Positions 1-11,671 of a stretch of 64,000 nucleotides of DNA are shown piece after piece; within the stretch, counting starts at the first letter, position 1, and each line of letters starts with the position of its first letter. Under the pieces are notes generated by a model. It had not been told where the DNA came from, did no database searches, and worked only from the letters and a program-made list of their open reading frames with translations. A program made the translations under genes and the position numbers. Source of the stretch: Amphibalanus amphitrite (lineage: Eukaryota > Arthropoda > Thecostraca > Balanomorpha > Balanidae). The stretch covers positions 744,001 to 808,000 of the forward strand of contig NW_024881612.1 in assembly GCF_019059575.1 (NCBI RefSeq), in the 5' to 3' direction.

Positions 1-1000
1 TGTCAGGCCTGAGAGGGCCATTTCAGGCCCTAGAGGACCTAGTTGAGGCCTGAGAGGGCCCATTTCAGGTCTGAGAGGGCTAATGTCAGGCCTGAGAGGG
101 CCCATTTCAGGCCCTAGAGACCTATTTGAGGCCTGAGAGGGTCTACTTCAGGCCTGAGAAGGGCCCATTTCAGGTCTGAGAGGGCCCAGTTCAGGCCTGA
201 GAAGACATCCCAGGAGTGAAAGGATCATCCTATGTGTGGGAGGGTCCGTACTCCGTGCCTGGCCTGGATCTGAGAGGGCCTACCCCAATCCTGATTGAGC
301 CGATATCATGTTTGATATAGGTCAACTCACCACATGTATATTGATGGCCCAGTTCATGTCTAATGGGCTCATCTCAAGACTCAGAGATTTTATGCTTCAG
401 GAAGCCTACTCCAAGCGTGAGGGGGCCCATAGAGGTTTTTGAGGCTCATGGAGGTCAGAAGCGGCGGAACACCTTCAATTAGGGGGGGGGGGCACTGCCG
501 TTTTTTGGTCCCATTCTTTCCAAACAACGCCCATAGGGCTAATGTTAAAATGTCAAAATCAAAGGGGGGCACGGTGCCCCGGTGCCCTCCCCGTTCCGCC
601 GCCTATGATGGAGGTCCCGCAGTACGATATGTCAGCCTCTGAGAAAGCCATGCAGGGCCCTGCCAAGCCGACATCTGAAAATCTTCTCAGGCCTGTGCCT
701 GCCTAACCGCCCGGCCCCATCCCGACGTCTAGGGGTTTGACGCCTAGGTATTTATCGGGACCCCACACAGGTCCATGATGGCTCCAAACTGACACCTGAG
801 GCTCCTGCACCGGCTTTTGAGGAGCCCACCGACATCTGATAGCCACCACGCAGGCCTCAAAAGACCATGTCGATTGTCGATATCTAAACCCCGAAGGCTT
901 GGGAGGCCTGTGGTCTATGCAGATTCTTGAGGGCTTTACGTTGGCTTGTAAATATCCCAAACTGGCTCTAGCCTAGCTCGACCGCGCCCCGCAGAGCAGG
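1..1000. repeat. Degenerate minisatellite (GGCCTGAGAGGGCCC-like units)
   Basis: The first ~215 bases are clear tandem units built on GGCCTGAGAGGGCCCATTTC, about 20-30 bp each. They decay into looser GAGGCC/GGGCCC-rich repeats up to about 1000. A related array (GGCCCTCAGAGGCC units) flanks the TTAA element inside the composite element at 35735-38752. The array is therefore probably the interior of a similar transposon whose right end may be the hAT-like terminus near 3427. I see no gene here; short reading frames in it are repeat translations. Confidence 0.7.
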
Positions 1001-1004
1001 GCCC

Positions 1005-3130
1005 CAGGCTTTCGACTTTTACGCCCCTGAGGGGTGTTTGAATATTCCCTTCTAACCTGACTCCAGGGTCACGTAGCGACAAGTGCGGCGATAGGCGGCT
1101 TTGTAAAGAGTGTGGAAAATAATGGAGAAATTACTTCAGTCATATTGCAGTTCAGACCAAAGCACACGTCATCATGTTCATCGAAGGAAAAGTTTCGCCT
1201 ATTTCGACACTCGAGGACATAAAAGCTATAGCGCGCTGAAAGTGGGTTCGATAGCTCTCTAACTCGTGCAATCAGCCATGGGGGGGGGGGGCGTATCGGC
1301 CAAACCCGATCATAATTTAAGACGGCTAGAAAGACGAGAAAAGCAACGGATAGCTATAAGATGCTTCAGAATCGTAGAGGTCATTTTTCGATTAGGTCAT
1401 CGCTGAGGTAATTGAAGATGAAATTATGATAAAATTATGATAAACACAAAGACAATATTACCACGAAAAAATCTTGTTTTTATATTTTTCACAAATAACC
1501 GTATAACTCGTGAACCAAAGAGCTAGAGCTTTGCGGAACAACTCATTCGATAGGCCTTTCAAAACGCTTTCGCTTTTAAGATTTGACCTCAATGCCTCAT
1601 GTCAATGGTTTGGCAACAGAGCAGAGGGTAAAACCGGCAAAACCATCTAAATAGTCGCATTTTACCAAAACACTTTTGCTAAGAATTTTTGCAAGGACTT
1701 TGGTGAGCAAAAACTATGAGACATTTACTTTGTCATCATTCTCTTGTTAACCCGCGCCCTGCTGGGGGGGGGTGTGTTTGAACACCCCCCCTTGTGGTTT
1801 TTCGCGAATATCTCAAAAACGGCGGCGCGGAGCGCCGCCGTTTTTGGTACACCTTATCATACATCAATTCTACACATGTTATGAAAATTTCAGACCAAGG
1901 TCATTCAAGGTCAGGTCACAAGGTCACTTAAAGTGACCTCACCTCATAAAAACTTTCAATGTCTATCATAGCTACACCGAGTGACCGATCGCTTTGAAAT
2001 TTTCAGCGATTGCTAAGAGCAATAGCATGTACGAAATGTATATCTCAGAATTTTGATATCGATGACCTAAGGTCAGGTCAATTTTGCGACCTCCCCATTA
2101 TAAGTCAATGGGAGAAAATTGAAATGCGCCTCTTTTGGATGAAAGACATTATAAACACTCCCAAACACCGAATTACAAGTGGTTTAGACACACTGAACTT
2201 GAAAATGGTGTCCGTGACCCTTGTTTATGCCCTGAGGTCATCTTAGGTCACGAATGGTATCTAACAGTTTTTCGCAAATAACTTTTGATAGAGGCATGCT
2301 AGAGCGATGAAAACGCCTTAGATGTGTTCAGCTCGACGATACGGATCGACTGATATGCAACATGACCCTTTCCGGTCAGGTCATGACCTTGACCTGAGGT
2401 CAAATTTTCAACTTGACCTTTCAAGGTCAAGTTATAGTTCATTCGATGCGTCTTGACGAGAGGAAAACGATGCCGGTAAAAGTAAGCTCGTACAAGGCTT
2501 GGGTCAAAAGTTATTGCAGAAAAACTGTTTTCGAAAAATCGGCTATTTTTGCAGTTTTTGCCCCCTGCAGGCAAAACCGTTGACGTTAGGTCAAATCTGA
2601 GAGAATTACTCAGAAAGGGCGTTAATAGGGCTATCGAATGCGCTTTTCCGCGGCGCTGTAGCTCTATTGGTTCCCGAGTTATGCGTTGGCTTCTTGGAAA
2701 TTTTCGACATTCGACATGGAAATCGGCGAAATTTTGCCTTCAATGACCTCTGGTGACCTGACCTTTGACCTGACCAAAAAATTGACCGAAGTGATTTCGT
2801 CATTATTTTTGACGCTCTTTCGAACGCCGCCTTCCGCGTATCGCTACGTGGCCCAGGAGCCGAGTTACAAGGGGGGGTGTTCAAACACCCCCACCCCCAG
2901 CAGGGCGTGGAAATCCAGGACCCCCAGCAGGGCGCGGGTTAATATGCATCGAATGAGCTACCTATAATTTCACATAAAAAGTTCAACTTCAAAATGTGAC
3001 CGCAGATCAAGGTCATGCGGCTCATGCCCTTACTTGAGAAGTTCATGATGGTCATCGACCGATCCGTATGGATGATTAACACCTTCAAGACAATGTCATA
3101 ACTCTACCTGTCATAACTGATGTTGAGCTT
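1005..3130. repeat. Old diverged copy of the AGGTCA-rich TTAA family, split by a younger copy
   Basis: The stretches 1005-1746 and 2943-3130 resemble, with heavy divergence, the interior of the element at 10043-11219. For example 'ccagggtcacgtagcgac' near 1068 matches 'cctgggccacgtagcgat' near 10120, and the GTTTTGCC-type segment near 1610-1650 matches one near 10400. A younger family member (1751-2938) sits inside it. The outer limits are approximate. Confidence 0.5.
1751..2938. mobile_element. Non-autonomous TTAA-flanked element (piggyBac-like), copy 1
   Basis: A 1.19-kb unit flanked on both sides by TTAA (1747-1750 and 2939-2942). Its inverted termini start CCCGCGCCCTGCTGGGG and end with the complement. 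A TTAA target and a CCC-starting terminus are hallmarks of the piggyBac superfamily. It has no transposase frame. The interior has many AGGTCA/TGACCT motifs, a G-run/C-run hairpin near each end, and a core around 2036-2112 shared with the five other copies in the window. Confidence 0.75.
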
Positions 3131-3299
3131 TTTTAAAAGCCTTTTGACCTAGCCCGACCCTTTGAGTGGCCGCTGGCCATCAATTGCACGCTGCCCATCA
3201 GATATGGGCAGAATGGTCGTGTTTCTGTAAATATGCTGTTGTTTTTTATGTACCTCTTGAGATCAAGAGATATTTGTCCTTTTCCCCGATTTGGCTGGT

Positions 3300-3427
3300 A
3301 ATGATGACAATGATCTGACCTTTCGTTGTTGGTAAGGGGCCCCATTTGGTTGAGGGGGCCCACTTTGCTGGGGGGCCCATCGCGAACGTCTCTCACCCCC
3401 GTCGCCAGAGTTCTGGCTGCGCCACTG
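3300..3427. mobile_element. Right terminus of a hAT-like element
   Basis: The sequence ends ..GTTCTGGCTGCGCCACTG at 3427. Read inward this is CAGTGGCGCAGCCAGAAC, a typical hAT-type terminus related to the CAGTGGCGGATCC ends elsewhere in this window. No matching left end lies in 1-3300, so the element probably begins left of the window and may contain the minisatellite and TTAA elements before it. Confidence 0.4.
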
Positions 3428-3650
3428 GTCAGTACCTATGTAAACTGACGTCAGTGAAGTCACCTATAGCGCGGCACTGCTGCGTCTCACATGCACCGTG
3501 AGCCTTACAAAAATCGATATCTCACCAAACGACGCGACGCGGCTCGGTGCCACAAGTGTTCCTCACAGACAAAAATCGATATGTGCCTACAGTAGGATGA
3601 GGCTCCCACCGGTAGCACAAAATACACATCCCACCACAATGCTGACTTAC

Positions 3651-3783
3651 CGCAGACACTCGATTTTGGAGAGCTTCTTGCCGGGTGGTTTACAGTAGGG
3701 TATTCTCTCGCGCAGCGCCTCGAACGCCTTGTTCATATCCCGCATACGTGTCCGCTCGCGGTCACAGGCGGTCTTTTTGTAGT
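3651..3783 (-). CDS. sage-like bHLH transcription factor, exon 2 (basic region, helix 1, loop)
   Basis: This 133-nt exon has a TTTCAG acceptor (intron side 3784-3789) and a GTAAGT donor (3650-3645). It reads in phase from exon 1 and encodes residues ~259-302: a basic region [12 protein letters not shown], helix 1 [11 protein letters not shown], a loop with [12 protein letters not shown], and the start of helix 2. The signature [12 protein letters not shown] with KPxGKKxSKIE is, from memory, that of arthropod Sage (salivary gland bHLH). Mesp-type factors are the nearest alternative. The rest of helix 2 must lie on a further exon; none is visible in 1-3640, which is transposon DNA, so the gene continues left of the window. 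As a class II bHLH it should bind E-boxes as a heterodimer with Daughterless/E-proteins in the nucleus. Confidence 0.8.
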
Positions 3784-4575
3784 CTGAAACGTCACCGATC
3801 GTCATCAGGGAGCGCTGGGCTGGCTCGTGCCGGGGTAGGTCACGCTGGGATGGGTCGCGCCGGGTCGTGGCGGGGCGAAACGCTATCACCTCATGAGACG
3901 GTCGATCGCGATCGCGACCGATTGCGGCCCCGCGCGGGAACTGATGGCGAGAGGGCCCGGCCGGCCGGCGCACAGCCGCATGTGAAACACATGTTTCTGT
4001 CACAGATGGTGGAACGAGCTGTCGGTGGCGGCTGGCGGCTGTGGGCCGGCCGGTAGGGGACACTCGGCCGACAAGGTGTGGTCCGTGACCTGACCCAGGG
4101 GACCGCTCCTGACACCACACGACGGCAGGCGGTGAATGAGGTGCGCTGCTCCACCGCGATACGTGATACTGGGCTGACTACGAAAACACTCGGGATAACA
4201 CTTTGTAGGACTATGCTACTGAAGGACAGAATGAAAAGCACATCGGCAGTGAAGAGTTGATTATTGAATATGCATTCTTTCAATTACAAGCATACAGTGA
4301 ACGTAATGCAAAATTGCAAACCAATGGACGTCTTTAAGTAGGAAGCTCACGAGTCATGCACAGCTGCAGGGGGTGGGTGGTGACAGCTGGTATGGTGTGT
4401 CACAACTAGTACAGCTGATGACGTACAACGCGACACAGAAATGGCATGCTTCTGACGTAAACTGTGAAGGCTATCGTGCAAGAAGTGATAGCTGTTAGTG
4501 AACACGCGGGCCGGCGCGGTGCGCGGCGCGGCGGTGGCAGCGGCGCTGCCGGCGTCATGGTCCCACCTGACTCAC

Positions 4576-5350
4576 TCATCGAGCTGCCCCGCCAGCCTCT
4601 GTTCTTGGAGGGCTTGGCGCCGGCGCCGGGCGGCGGCTCGGTGTGGGGCGTGGAGCGCCGGGTGCGGGGCGCCGGCGGCTGGGCCGCGCCGCCCGGCGTC
4701 ACCGCCAAACTCTGCGCGCCGCCGGCCACCGGGTAGCCGGCCAGGCCGGGCGGCGTCTCCATGTAGCCCAGCGGGCCGGGGGGAGGGTAGCCGCCGTACT
4801 GCTCTGCACACGGGCCGTACTGCGCCGGGTAGCCGGACCCCAGCGGGCCGTAGAAGGCCGCCGCGTCGGCCGGGTGCTCGTAGGCCCGCGTCGAGTCCAG
4901 ATCCGTGTAACTAGGCTCGTCGTAAACTGCGGGGTAGTAGGCCGGCATATTGTGCTCCCGCAGCATCTGCTCCTCCGGCGGAAACTCGGGCTGCACACCC
5001 AGAGGACCTCCGGACTCCGGAGCGGTGCTGGGCGCCGGAGTCGGGGCGCAGATCTCGGCCGTCTCCTCTTTGACCGGACAGTGGCTGGAGGGCTCGGTCG
5101 GGTCAGGTGACGGGCCGGGGGAGGTAGGCGAGGAAGTCAACTCTCCGCTGTCTGGCTCGGCGGCCGGCTCTGCGTCGTCCAGGTGTGGCGAGCTGCGGTG
5201 GCCAGGGGTGGGGTCCAGGCCAGTCGGCCACACCGACTCGCCCCCCGGCTGGCAGGCTGCCGGTGGTGTCGGCGCCGACGGCACGGTGGCCGCGGGCGAC
5301 TCCGACGACGTCATCTGGGGCAGCGTCAGGGGCAGCGTCAGAGCGGACAT
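4576..5350 (-). CDS. sage-like bHLH transcription factor, exon 1 (N-terminal region)
   Basis: The frame opens at ATG 5350, the first ATG after an in-frame TGA, and runs 258 codons to a GTGAGT donor (4575-4570). Splicing to 3783 restores the frame exactly (phase 1). The protein is low-complexity: Ser/Pro/Thr/Glu-rich to about residue 130, then Tyr/Pro/Gly-rich (motifs such as YGGYPPPGPLGYMETPPG), then a basic linker KPSKNRGWRG just before the bHLH. Such regions are usual for activation domains; no domain is recognised in it. Codons are strongly GC-rich at third positions, which also creates long spurious frames on the opposite strand. A hAT MITE starts 41 bp upstream of the ATG, so the promoter or 5' UTR must lie within or beyond it, or a short leader is used. 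Confidence 0.75.
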
Positions 5351-5391
5351 CAGGCGCGTGATGTAGCGTCAGGTCGAACATCAACATCAAG

Positions 5392-6025
5392 CAGTGGCGG
5401 ATCCAGGATTTCGTCGAGGGGTGCATACGGAATTGTGGTGCCCCCTGGCATTTGGCGCCCCCTAAAAAAATCCACGGATTTCGGCCACTTACTTTTCGGG
5501 ATGGTGCCCCCTCAGACCCGGGGAGAGTGTTCCTTCAGACATCGGATTTCGGAATGGTGCCCCTGGAAACTTGGAATGGTGCCCCCGGAGACCTCGGAAT
5601 GGTGCCCTCGGAGACAGACTTCGGGATGGTGCCTCCGGAGACTTCGGGATGGTGCCCCCTCTGCCCTCAGACCTCGGGATGGTGCCCCGGACCCCCGAGA
5701 TGGTGCCCCCTCCGACCTTGGGATGGTGCCCACGGAGAACTCGGGATAGTGCCCCCGGAGAACTCGAGATGGTGCCCCGCGGAACTTGGGATGGAAATAG
5801 CCCCACCCGAGGCGAGGGACACAAATGGGCCTCCGGGAGACCCCGAAAACGGTACACTATTCCGATAGACCTTCTGGATGGTGCCCCCTTAGGAGACCTC
5901 TGGGTTGAAGATCGCGTCGGTGACCTCCGTGATGAATTAAAAATTAAAACTTCCGTAATGGTGCCCCCCGTGAGGCTCAAGGGGGGGGACATGGCCCCAT
6001 GCCCCCCCCCCCTGATCCGCCACTG
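5392..6025. mobile_element. hAT-type MITE with internal GGGATGGTGCCCC minisatellite
   Basis: Termini are CAGTGGCGGATCCAGG at the left and the inverted, slightly decayed end at the right. A perfect 8-bp duplication ACATCAAG flanks it (5384-5391 and 6026-6033), as in the hAT superfamily. The interior (about 5430-5960) is an imperfect tandem array of ~22-24 bp units around CTCGGGATGGTGCCCCCGGA. It codes for no transposase. The element lies just upstream of the bHLH start codon. Confidence 0.85.
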
Positions 6026-6293
6026 ACATCAAGTGGCGTAGTGTAACGACAAAGCGAACATGCCAGCTAACGCGCTGTAACGGAGCGAATGCCGAGGGGC
6101 ACAGTGTAACGATAGGTCAGATTTAGGAGGCCATATAACGGACATCAATGTTCTTACAATGGGCATCAATGTTTTCTGCCACGGACGGTGCATCAAAATG
6201 AATGGAATCTGGTGAAAAGTGTCGACTAAATGTCGACTACTATTTTTTTAGGATAACTTTCACGTTCATTGTTTGTGATAAGCTCATAAATGC

Positions 6294-6647
6294 CAGTGGC
6301 GGATCCAGGGGGGGGCTGCGGGGGCTGGCAGCCCCCACCCAAGGAAAACTGGCGCCACTGCGCCGAAGGCGCAGTGGCGCCAATTTTCAATTCGCAACTC
6401 ATCGGAGTGCCGCATACTAGGACTAGGGTGCAAAAATCAGTCGAATAACGTCGTTTCAGTACGCTCCGCACCGATATTTCCAATCGTGTGGTGTCACTGT
6501 ACATACTGATCCTGGGCGCCTCTTGTCAGGGCCACTGGGCGCCAATATTTCAGCGCCAATACGATGCGACTATGGCGCCCATCCGGGGCGTGGCGCCCAA
6601 TAATGACCTGCAGCCCCTCCCCAGTGAAAATCCTGGATCCGCCACTG
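6294..6647. mobile_element. hAT-type MITE
   Basis: A 354-bp element with CAGTGGCGGATCCAGG termini and a perfect 8-bp target duplication ATAAATGC (6286-6293 and 6648-6655). Inside is a short hairpin, TTGGCGCCACTGCGCC/GGCGCAGTGGCGCCAA, near 6340-6385. It is non-coding. Confidence 0.85.
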
Positions 6648-8539
6648 ATAAATGCATCACTTGCTGCTACGAAACGTGTAACTGCATGTAGATGTGGAGC
6701 ATCATTTGCAATCTTAGACCCATTGCAAATGAACGAATAGCTGAGGCCGTTTGCAAACGGCCTGACCACCCACGCTGTTTGGAAAAGGACTGGGCTCCCA
6801 AAAAGCCCGCCACATAGATAGCGTAAGGAAGGGAAGGGATGAAAGGTTTGGTAAGCACTAGACTTTCAGCGTATGAGCGCAATACGCACGAGAGCGTAAG
6901 CGGTAAGAGCTATCCTATAAAATTTCATAAACACGACTTATCTGCATGCTACCTAATGGCCGTTTTCACGACGGAACTTTCGCAGAGGAACTTATTTGAT
7001 ACCTAAAAAGTACCTACCCTTAGAGGCCTTAACATCCCTCAAACTGAAATATTTTATGTTCAAAATAATTTTAGAAGTTTAAATCCGGGCATTTTTTGCC
7101 CTCAAATCACTTATTTATTTACAAACACAGCAATTTTTGGTTCTAGTAGCCCACCTTTCGACTATGAGGTATTAAATCAGCGTGGCAACTTGCTCCCTCT
7201 TTGCTCCCTCGGGTATCTAATTCCGGAATTCTTAAAAACAAGGAAAGTATATATCGAGTTCTCTTTTATACCTATTCAGTTATGTTTTAATGGTGATTAA
7301 AATATGACAATTTTTTTAATTACATTTCATATAAGAAAACACGCAAAACAATGAAACAAAAATAACTACGGCAGATAATTACCTTCAGGTATCTAATTCC
7401 GACCAATCAGAACCTCAGTAAGATATGACGTCATACAAGAATGGTGGTGAAGGCCGTTTGCAGTCCCGGCCGGTAGGTCACGTGACCGCCGGGCGCCTCG
7501 GGTCACGCGGCGGTCGGGAGTCGGACGCGGGGCGTGGTCGCGGGCGGACGCGCGGGGCATCATGCTTTGCTTTGCTTGCTTTGTCAACTTCATATAACTT
7601 ACTATCGCATTCGTGTGAAAGCCAAACACTGCTCAGTGCCTTTAGAAATTGAGTTTTGGAAAGCTCAAGTCCCTATAGCTCCTCAGGTCGGCAACAGTCG
7701 AAGCCTCATCTGAACCCATGTGAAAAAAAACGAGGGTAAGGAACCTTGTGCTGCTTTTTCTTTTACCGTCATAATTATCTCAAACCATCACAATTTTGAG
7801 TTGCCACATTGTCTGCTTCACTACATTCGTGTAGAACTTGGGTGAAGGCTGGTGGCTCAAAGAAAGGTGAAGATATTTCTTTAAGTGCCTAATCCGTGAA
7901 ATTGAAATATCCCGGCTTTACAAATCTGCACTTTTCATTTTCTCCACGATACATTTTTCAAAATTGTTTAAATTTTATCTACATTTGTTAAAATCGGGGC
8001 TTTGGTTTTGTGTAAACTAGATCATAAAGTTTACTATAGTTTTGTGTAACCTGATGGCTGAAGAAAATAGTAATTTTGCTAAAATGATGTGCGGAAATTT
8101 GTTGCTTTCCAAATCAAATTACTCATACCTATATTTCATTCAAAATTAGGAGGCATTATTAGGTACTGTTTTTTCTTGTAACATGAACTGAGTTTGGGTA
8201 CGGTGCTCCGGAAACGTTGTGGAACTTTAAGCTAGCTAGAGCAGTTTCCATAAAAATTGTTTAGATAGTTGACATGGCTTGTTGACAACTCTTTTGCTGT
8301 TTCTAAAAAAGTGAAAAAATATTTTCCTGCATTAAGCACACAAGGCATGTTATTCTCATAAGCTAAATTCACACACACACACATAAGAATGTGTGTGTGT
8401 GTTTTTTTAAGCTGTTTTTTTAAGCTTTTAAGCTGTAACTTCAGTTACTTCACTTTAGAACATATTGCCCAGAATGCGTCACTGATCATGAGCTGGTATA
8501 TCATATCATATGTAGCAAATACATAAATGAGAATAGTGT

Positions 8540-9600
8540 GTCATGAATTTTTGTGCATGCTTCTGGATCATCTGTAATTACATCAAAGGCTCGGCTCAAG
8601 AGTGTCCTGCCGACCAGCTTATGCCCAACCCTTTCTGTCCGCAGAACGTCGCCTGCGACTCCCGCACGCCGTTTGCCCCGGCCGTCCGTACTGGTCTTCG
8701 CGCTGCGAGCCGCGCTGGAGTTCGCGGCGGCGTCGTGGAGCTCCCATCGGGACGGCGTGTGATGCCCGCGTCGAGCTTATAAGCCGTGAGCTTCGATTGG
8801 CGGCTCACGCGGTCACCAGCTGTATGTACAGCCTCGGCCCCGACGACCCCGCTAATGGCCGAGACCGGCATACCCCCGGCATGGGTCCGCTGTCCGGCGC
8901 AGCGCTGGCCGCCCGCATGCTATGCTACTTTTGGCTGTATCGCTGCCCAGCGGGAGCGCGCTCCACGCTGCGGAAGAGGTACACGTTGCGACCCGACTGA
9001 GGAGTGAGGACTGCAACCGGATGGTGACACGTCGGCCTCTGCGCCCTGGCCGGGGCAGGCGTGACCGACGTCACAGTTGAGGAACGCCCAAACAAGACCA
9101 GCCCACCGTCGGAGCAGCATGGAAATATCATGTTCTGCCTGGACGTCGGACCCGGCGGCCGCAGTGCACCTGCACACGTGCGGAGAGGGGCGCTGGAGGC
9201 TACTCTGGAGCTTCTGCCATTCCGCGGCGCGACTGCTGGCAAAACGGCGGCGATTGAGGCGGTTGGGAACAGCTGCAGCAATGGTGATGGCGGTGATGGC
9301 GACATGGCGGTTTGGGACTTCATCTCAGCGCGGCCGTCGCCCAGGCGCCGCTGCGCCCGGCTGCTCAGCCACCTACCGGATGGCGGGGTGGCCCTTACGG
9401 CCCTCACGCCCGTTCGGTCTGCGGCCACGTTGTGGGGTGGCGGTCGCGGGGTTAGCGGCGTTGGACTTCGTCCTTTATCCAGACTGCACCGTACCATCTG
9501 AACGGATGGATCTGCCAAGAAAGATGACTTCCAAGGCGGCTATGAGGCGATCACAAAGCTTCACCAAGAGCTTCTCCTTCATGGGGCCGGCCGGCCGTTA
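8540..9600. other. GC-rich cargo block of the 5.7-kb element, coding status unclear
   Basis: This stretch is markedly GC-richer than the element around it. It has frames of 130-200 codons in several phases on both strands (for example plus 9061-9501 and minus 8925-9518), so frame length alone cannot pick a real one. I recognise no domain. The second copy (63280-64000) is nearly identical apart from point changes and a short deletion opposite about 9000-9007. The segment GGAGGCTACTCTGGAGCTTCT near 9195 recurs with one change near 13545 outside the element. Confidence 0.4.
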
Positions 9601-9881
9601 AGTCGCAACACCGGCTGCCGAGTGCCAACAGCTGCGTGCGCTGGCGCCGACGCGTTGTGGGCCGCGCTGCTGACGCCCAAGCTGCGATATCAACCATCTA
9701 TGAATAAGTGGCAGCGGTGGCGGCTTGTCAGTTGTTAACGTGCCTTAACAGACGTTGCGAATAGCCCGCGTTAGAATCGCATGGTTGGGAACACAACGCA
9801 AGTAAAAATGGGCTTCCTTGACGAACCTACTTTTTAAGCATTGTAGCCTTTGTAATTTTGGATGTTTTGCTGTAGATATTA

Positions 9882-11506
9882 CATAGGTGTAGCAACGTAT
9901 CTCTTTGGTGAAGGATACCTTTCACCAAAGTTTCAGATTGGTGAAGGATCCTTCACCAATCTTAGACAATGCAAGGGAGGGTCTTCACCTACCTATGCTT
10001 AGAACTACGGATTCGACGGTTGATCAAATGTCTGTTTTTTAACCCGCGCCCGGCTGGGGGTCCTGGATTTCCACGCCCTGCGGGGGGGGGTGTTTGAACA
10101 CCCCCCCTTCTAACTCGGCTCCTGGGCCACGTAGCGATACGCAGAAGGCGGCGTTCGAAAGAGCGCCAAAAATAATGACGAAACCACTTCGGTCACTTTT
10201 CTGGTCAGGTCAAAGGTCAGGTCACCAGAGGTCATTGAAGGCAAAATTTCGCCGATTTCCAGGTCGAATGTCGACAATTTCCAAGAAGCCAACGCATAGC
10301 TCGGGAACCAATAGAGCTACAGCGCCACGGAAAAGCACATTCGATAGCCCTATTAACGCCCTTTCTGAGTAATTCTCTCAGATTTGACCTAACGTCAACG
10401 GTTTTGCCTGCAGGGGGCAAAAAGTGCAAAAATAGCCGATTTTTTCGGAAACAGTTTTTCTGCAATAACTTTTGACTCAAGCCTTGTACGAGCTTACTTT
10501 TACCGGCATCGAGTTCCTCTCGTCAAGACGCATCGAATGAACTATAACTTGACCTTGAAAGGTCAACTTGAAAATTTGACCTCAGGTCAAGGTCATGACC
10601 TGACCGGACATTGTCATATTGCATATTAGTGGATCTGTATCGTCGAGCTGAACATATATAAGGCGTTTTCATCGCTCTAGCATGCCTCTTTCAAAAGTTA
10701 GTCGCAAAAAACTGTTAGATACCATTCGTGACCTGAGATGACCTTAGGGGCATAAACAGGGGTCACGGGTGCCGTTTTCATGTTCAGTGTGTCAAAGTTA
10801 CTTGTAATTTAGTGTTTGAGAGTGTTTAAAATGACTTTCGTCCGAAAAAGACGGTTTTGAATTTTCTCCAATTGACTTATAATACCTAGAGAGGTCGCAA
10901 AATTGACCCGACCTAAGGTCACCGATATGAAAATTCCGAATTTTGTACATACTGTTGCACTTATCAATTGCTGAAAGCTTCAAAGCGATCCGTCACTTGG
11001 TGTAGCTATGGCATACATTGAAACATTTTATGATGTGTTTATGAGGTGAGGTCACTTGTAGCGACCTGGTGACCTGACCTTGAAGGACCCTGGTCTGAAA
11101 TTCTCACAAAATGCATAAAATTGATAGATGATATGGTGCCGCCGTTTGTCAGATATCCGCGAAAAACCGCAGGGGGGGTGTTCAAAAACCTCCCCCCCCC
11201 CCTCCCAGCACGGCGCGGGTTAACACACTTTGACCATTTGCCCCAGTAGTCAAAATTCCTTAGCCGAGGTCCTGATTTACATCTTGCTGTCATGGCAAGA
11301 TGCACAATTCAGTTTTAGGCAGGCATTGAAAATTTGACGTTAATGGGATGATAAGGGCGTAAGATATCTGCGAAAAACAAGGGGTTGGCGAAATTCCCCC
11401 CCCCCCCCCCGCTTGCACTGTGCGTGTTGGTTGGCACGGTCCTGTCCCTTTTCATAAGGTTCAGGTGGCATCCTTCACCAATATTTTTGGCGCTCCTACA
11501 CCCATG
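9882..11506. mobile_element. hAT-like element nested in copy A of the 5.7-kb element
   Basis: The insertion is bounded by a perfect 8-bp duplication AGATATTA (9874-9881 and 11507-11514). The empty site with one AGATATTA survives in the inverted copy near 62668. The termini are imperfect inverted repeats: CATAGGTGTAGCAACG at the left against CATGGGTGTAGGAGCG (complement) at the right. Internal short inverted repeats TTGGTGAAGGATCC occur near both arms. The element itself was later hit by a TTAA element (10043-11219). Confidence 0.8.
10043..11219. mobile_element. Non-autonomous TTAA-flanked element, copy 2
   Basis: A 1.18-kb element flanked by TTAA (10039-10042, 11220-11223) with CCCGCGCC..GGCGCGGG ends. 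It is the inverted relative of the element at 1751-2938. It is rich in AGGTCA/TGACCT motifs (for example near 10205, 10555-10605, 10910 and 11045-11090). No transposase frame is present. Confidence 0.75.
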
Positions 11507-11619
11507 AGATATTATTTTCCACATATATACTATATAGGCACTCACGTGCTTTAAATCGCGCAATGCAATTGAACCATGGTAAAGACAATGATAAATGAAC
11601 TGAGAGCTGACATGCCCCA

Positions 11620-11671
11620 TGCTTTGTGTGTGTATGTGTGTGTGTGTGTGTGTGTTTTTTTTTTTTTTTTG
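11620..11671. repeat. (TG)n microsatellite followed by poly-T
   Basis: A TG repeat is followed by a run of about 20 T. The second copy of the host element has the shorter counterpart near 62523-62556. A smaller (CA)n/(TG)n hairpin occurs near 8370-8402. Confidence 0.8.

Noticed and set aside
4464-5366. Long plus-strand frames opposite the bHLH N-terminal exon
   Set aside because: They arise from the GC-rich codon bias of the minus-strand exon. The minus frame has splice sites that connect in phase to a bHLH domain.
5183-6026. Repetitive Trp/Cys/Pro-rich frames in both strands
   Set aside because: They read through the GGGATGGTGCCCC minisatellite of the hAT MITE and have no independent support.
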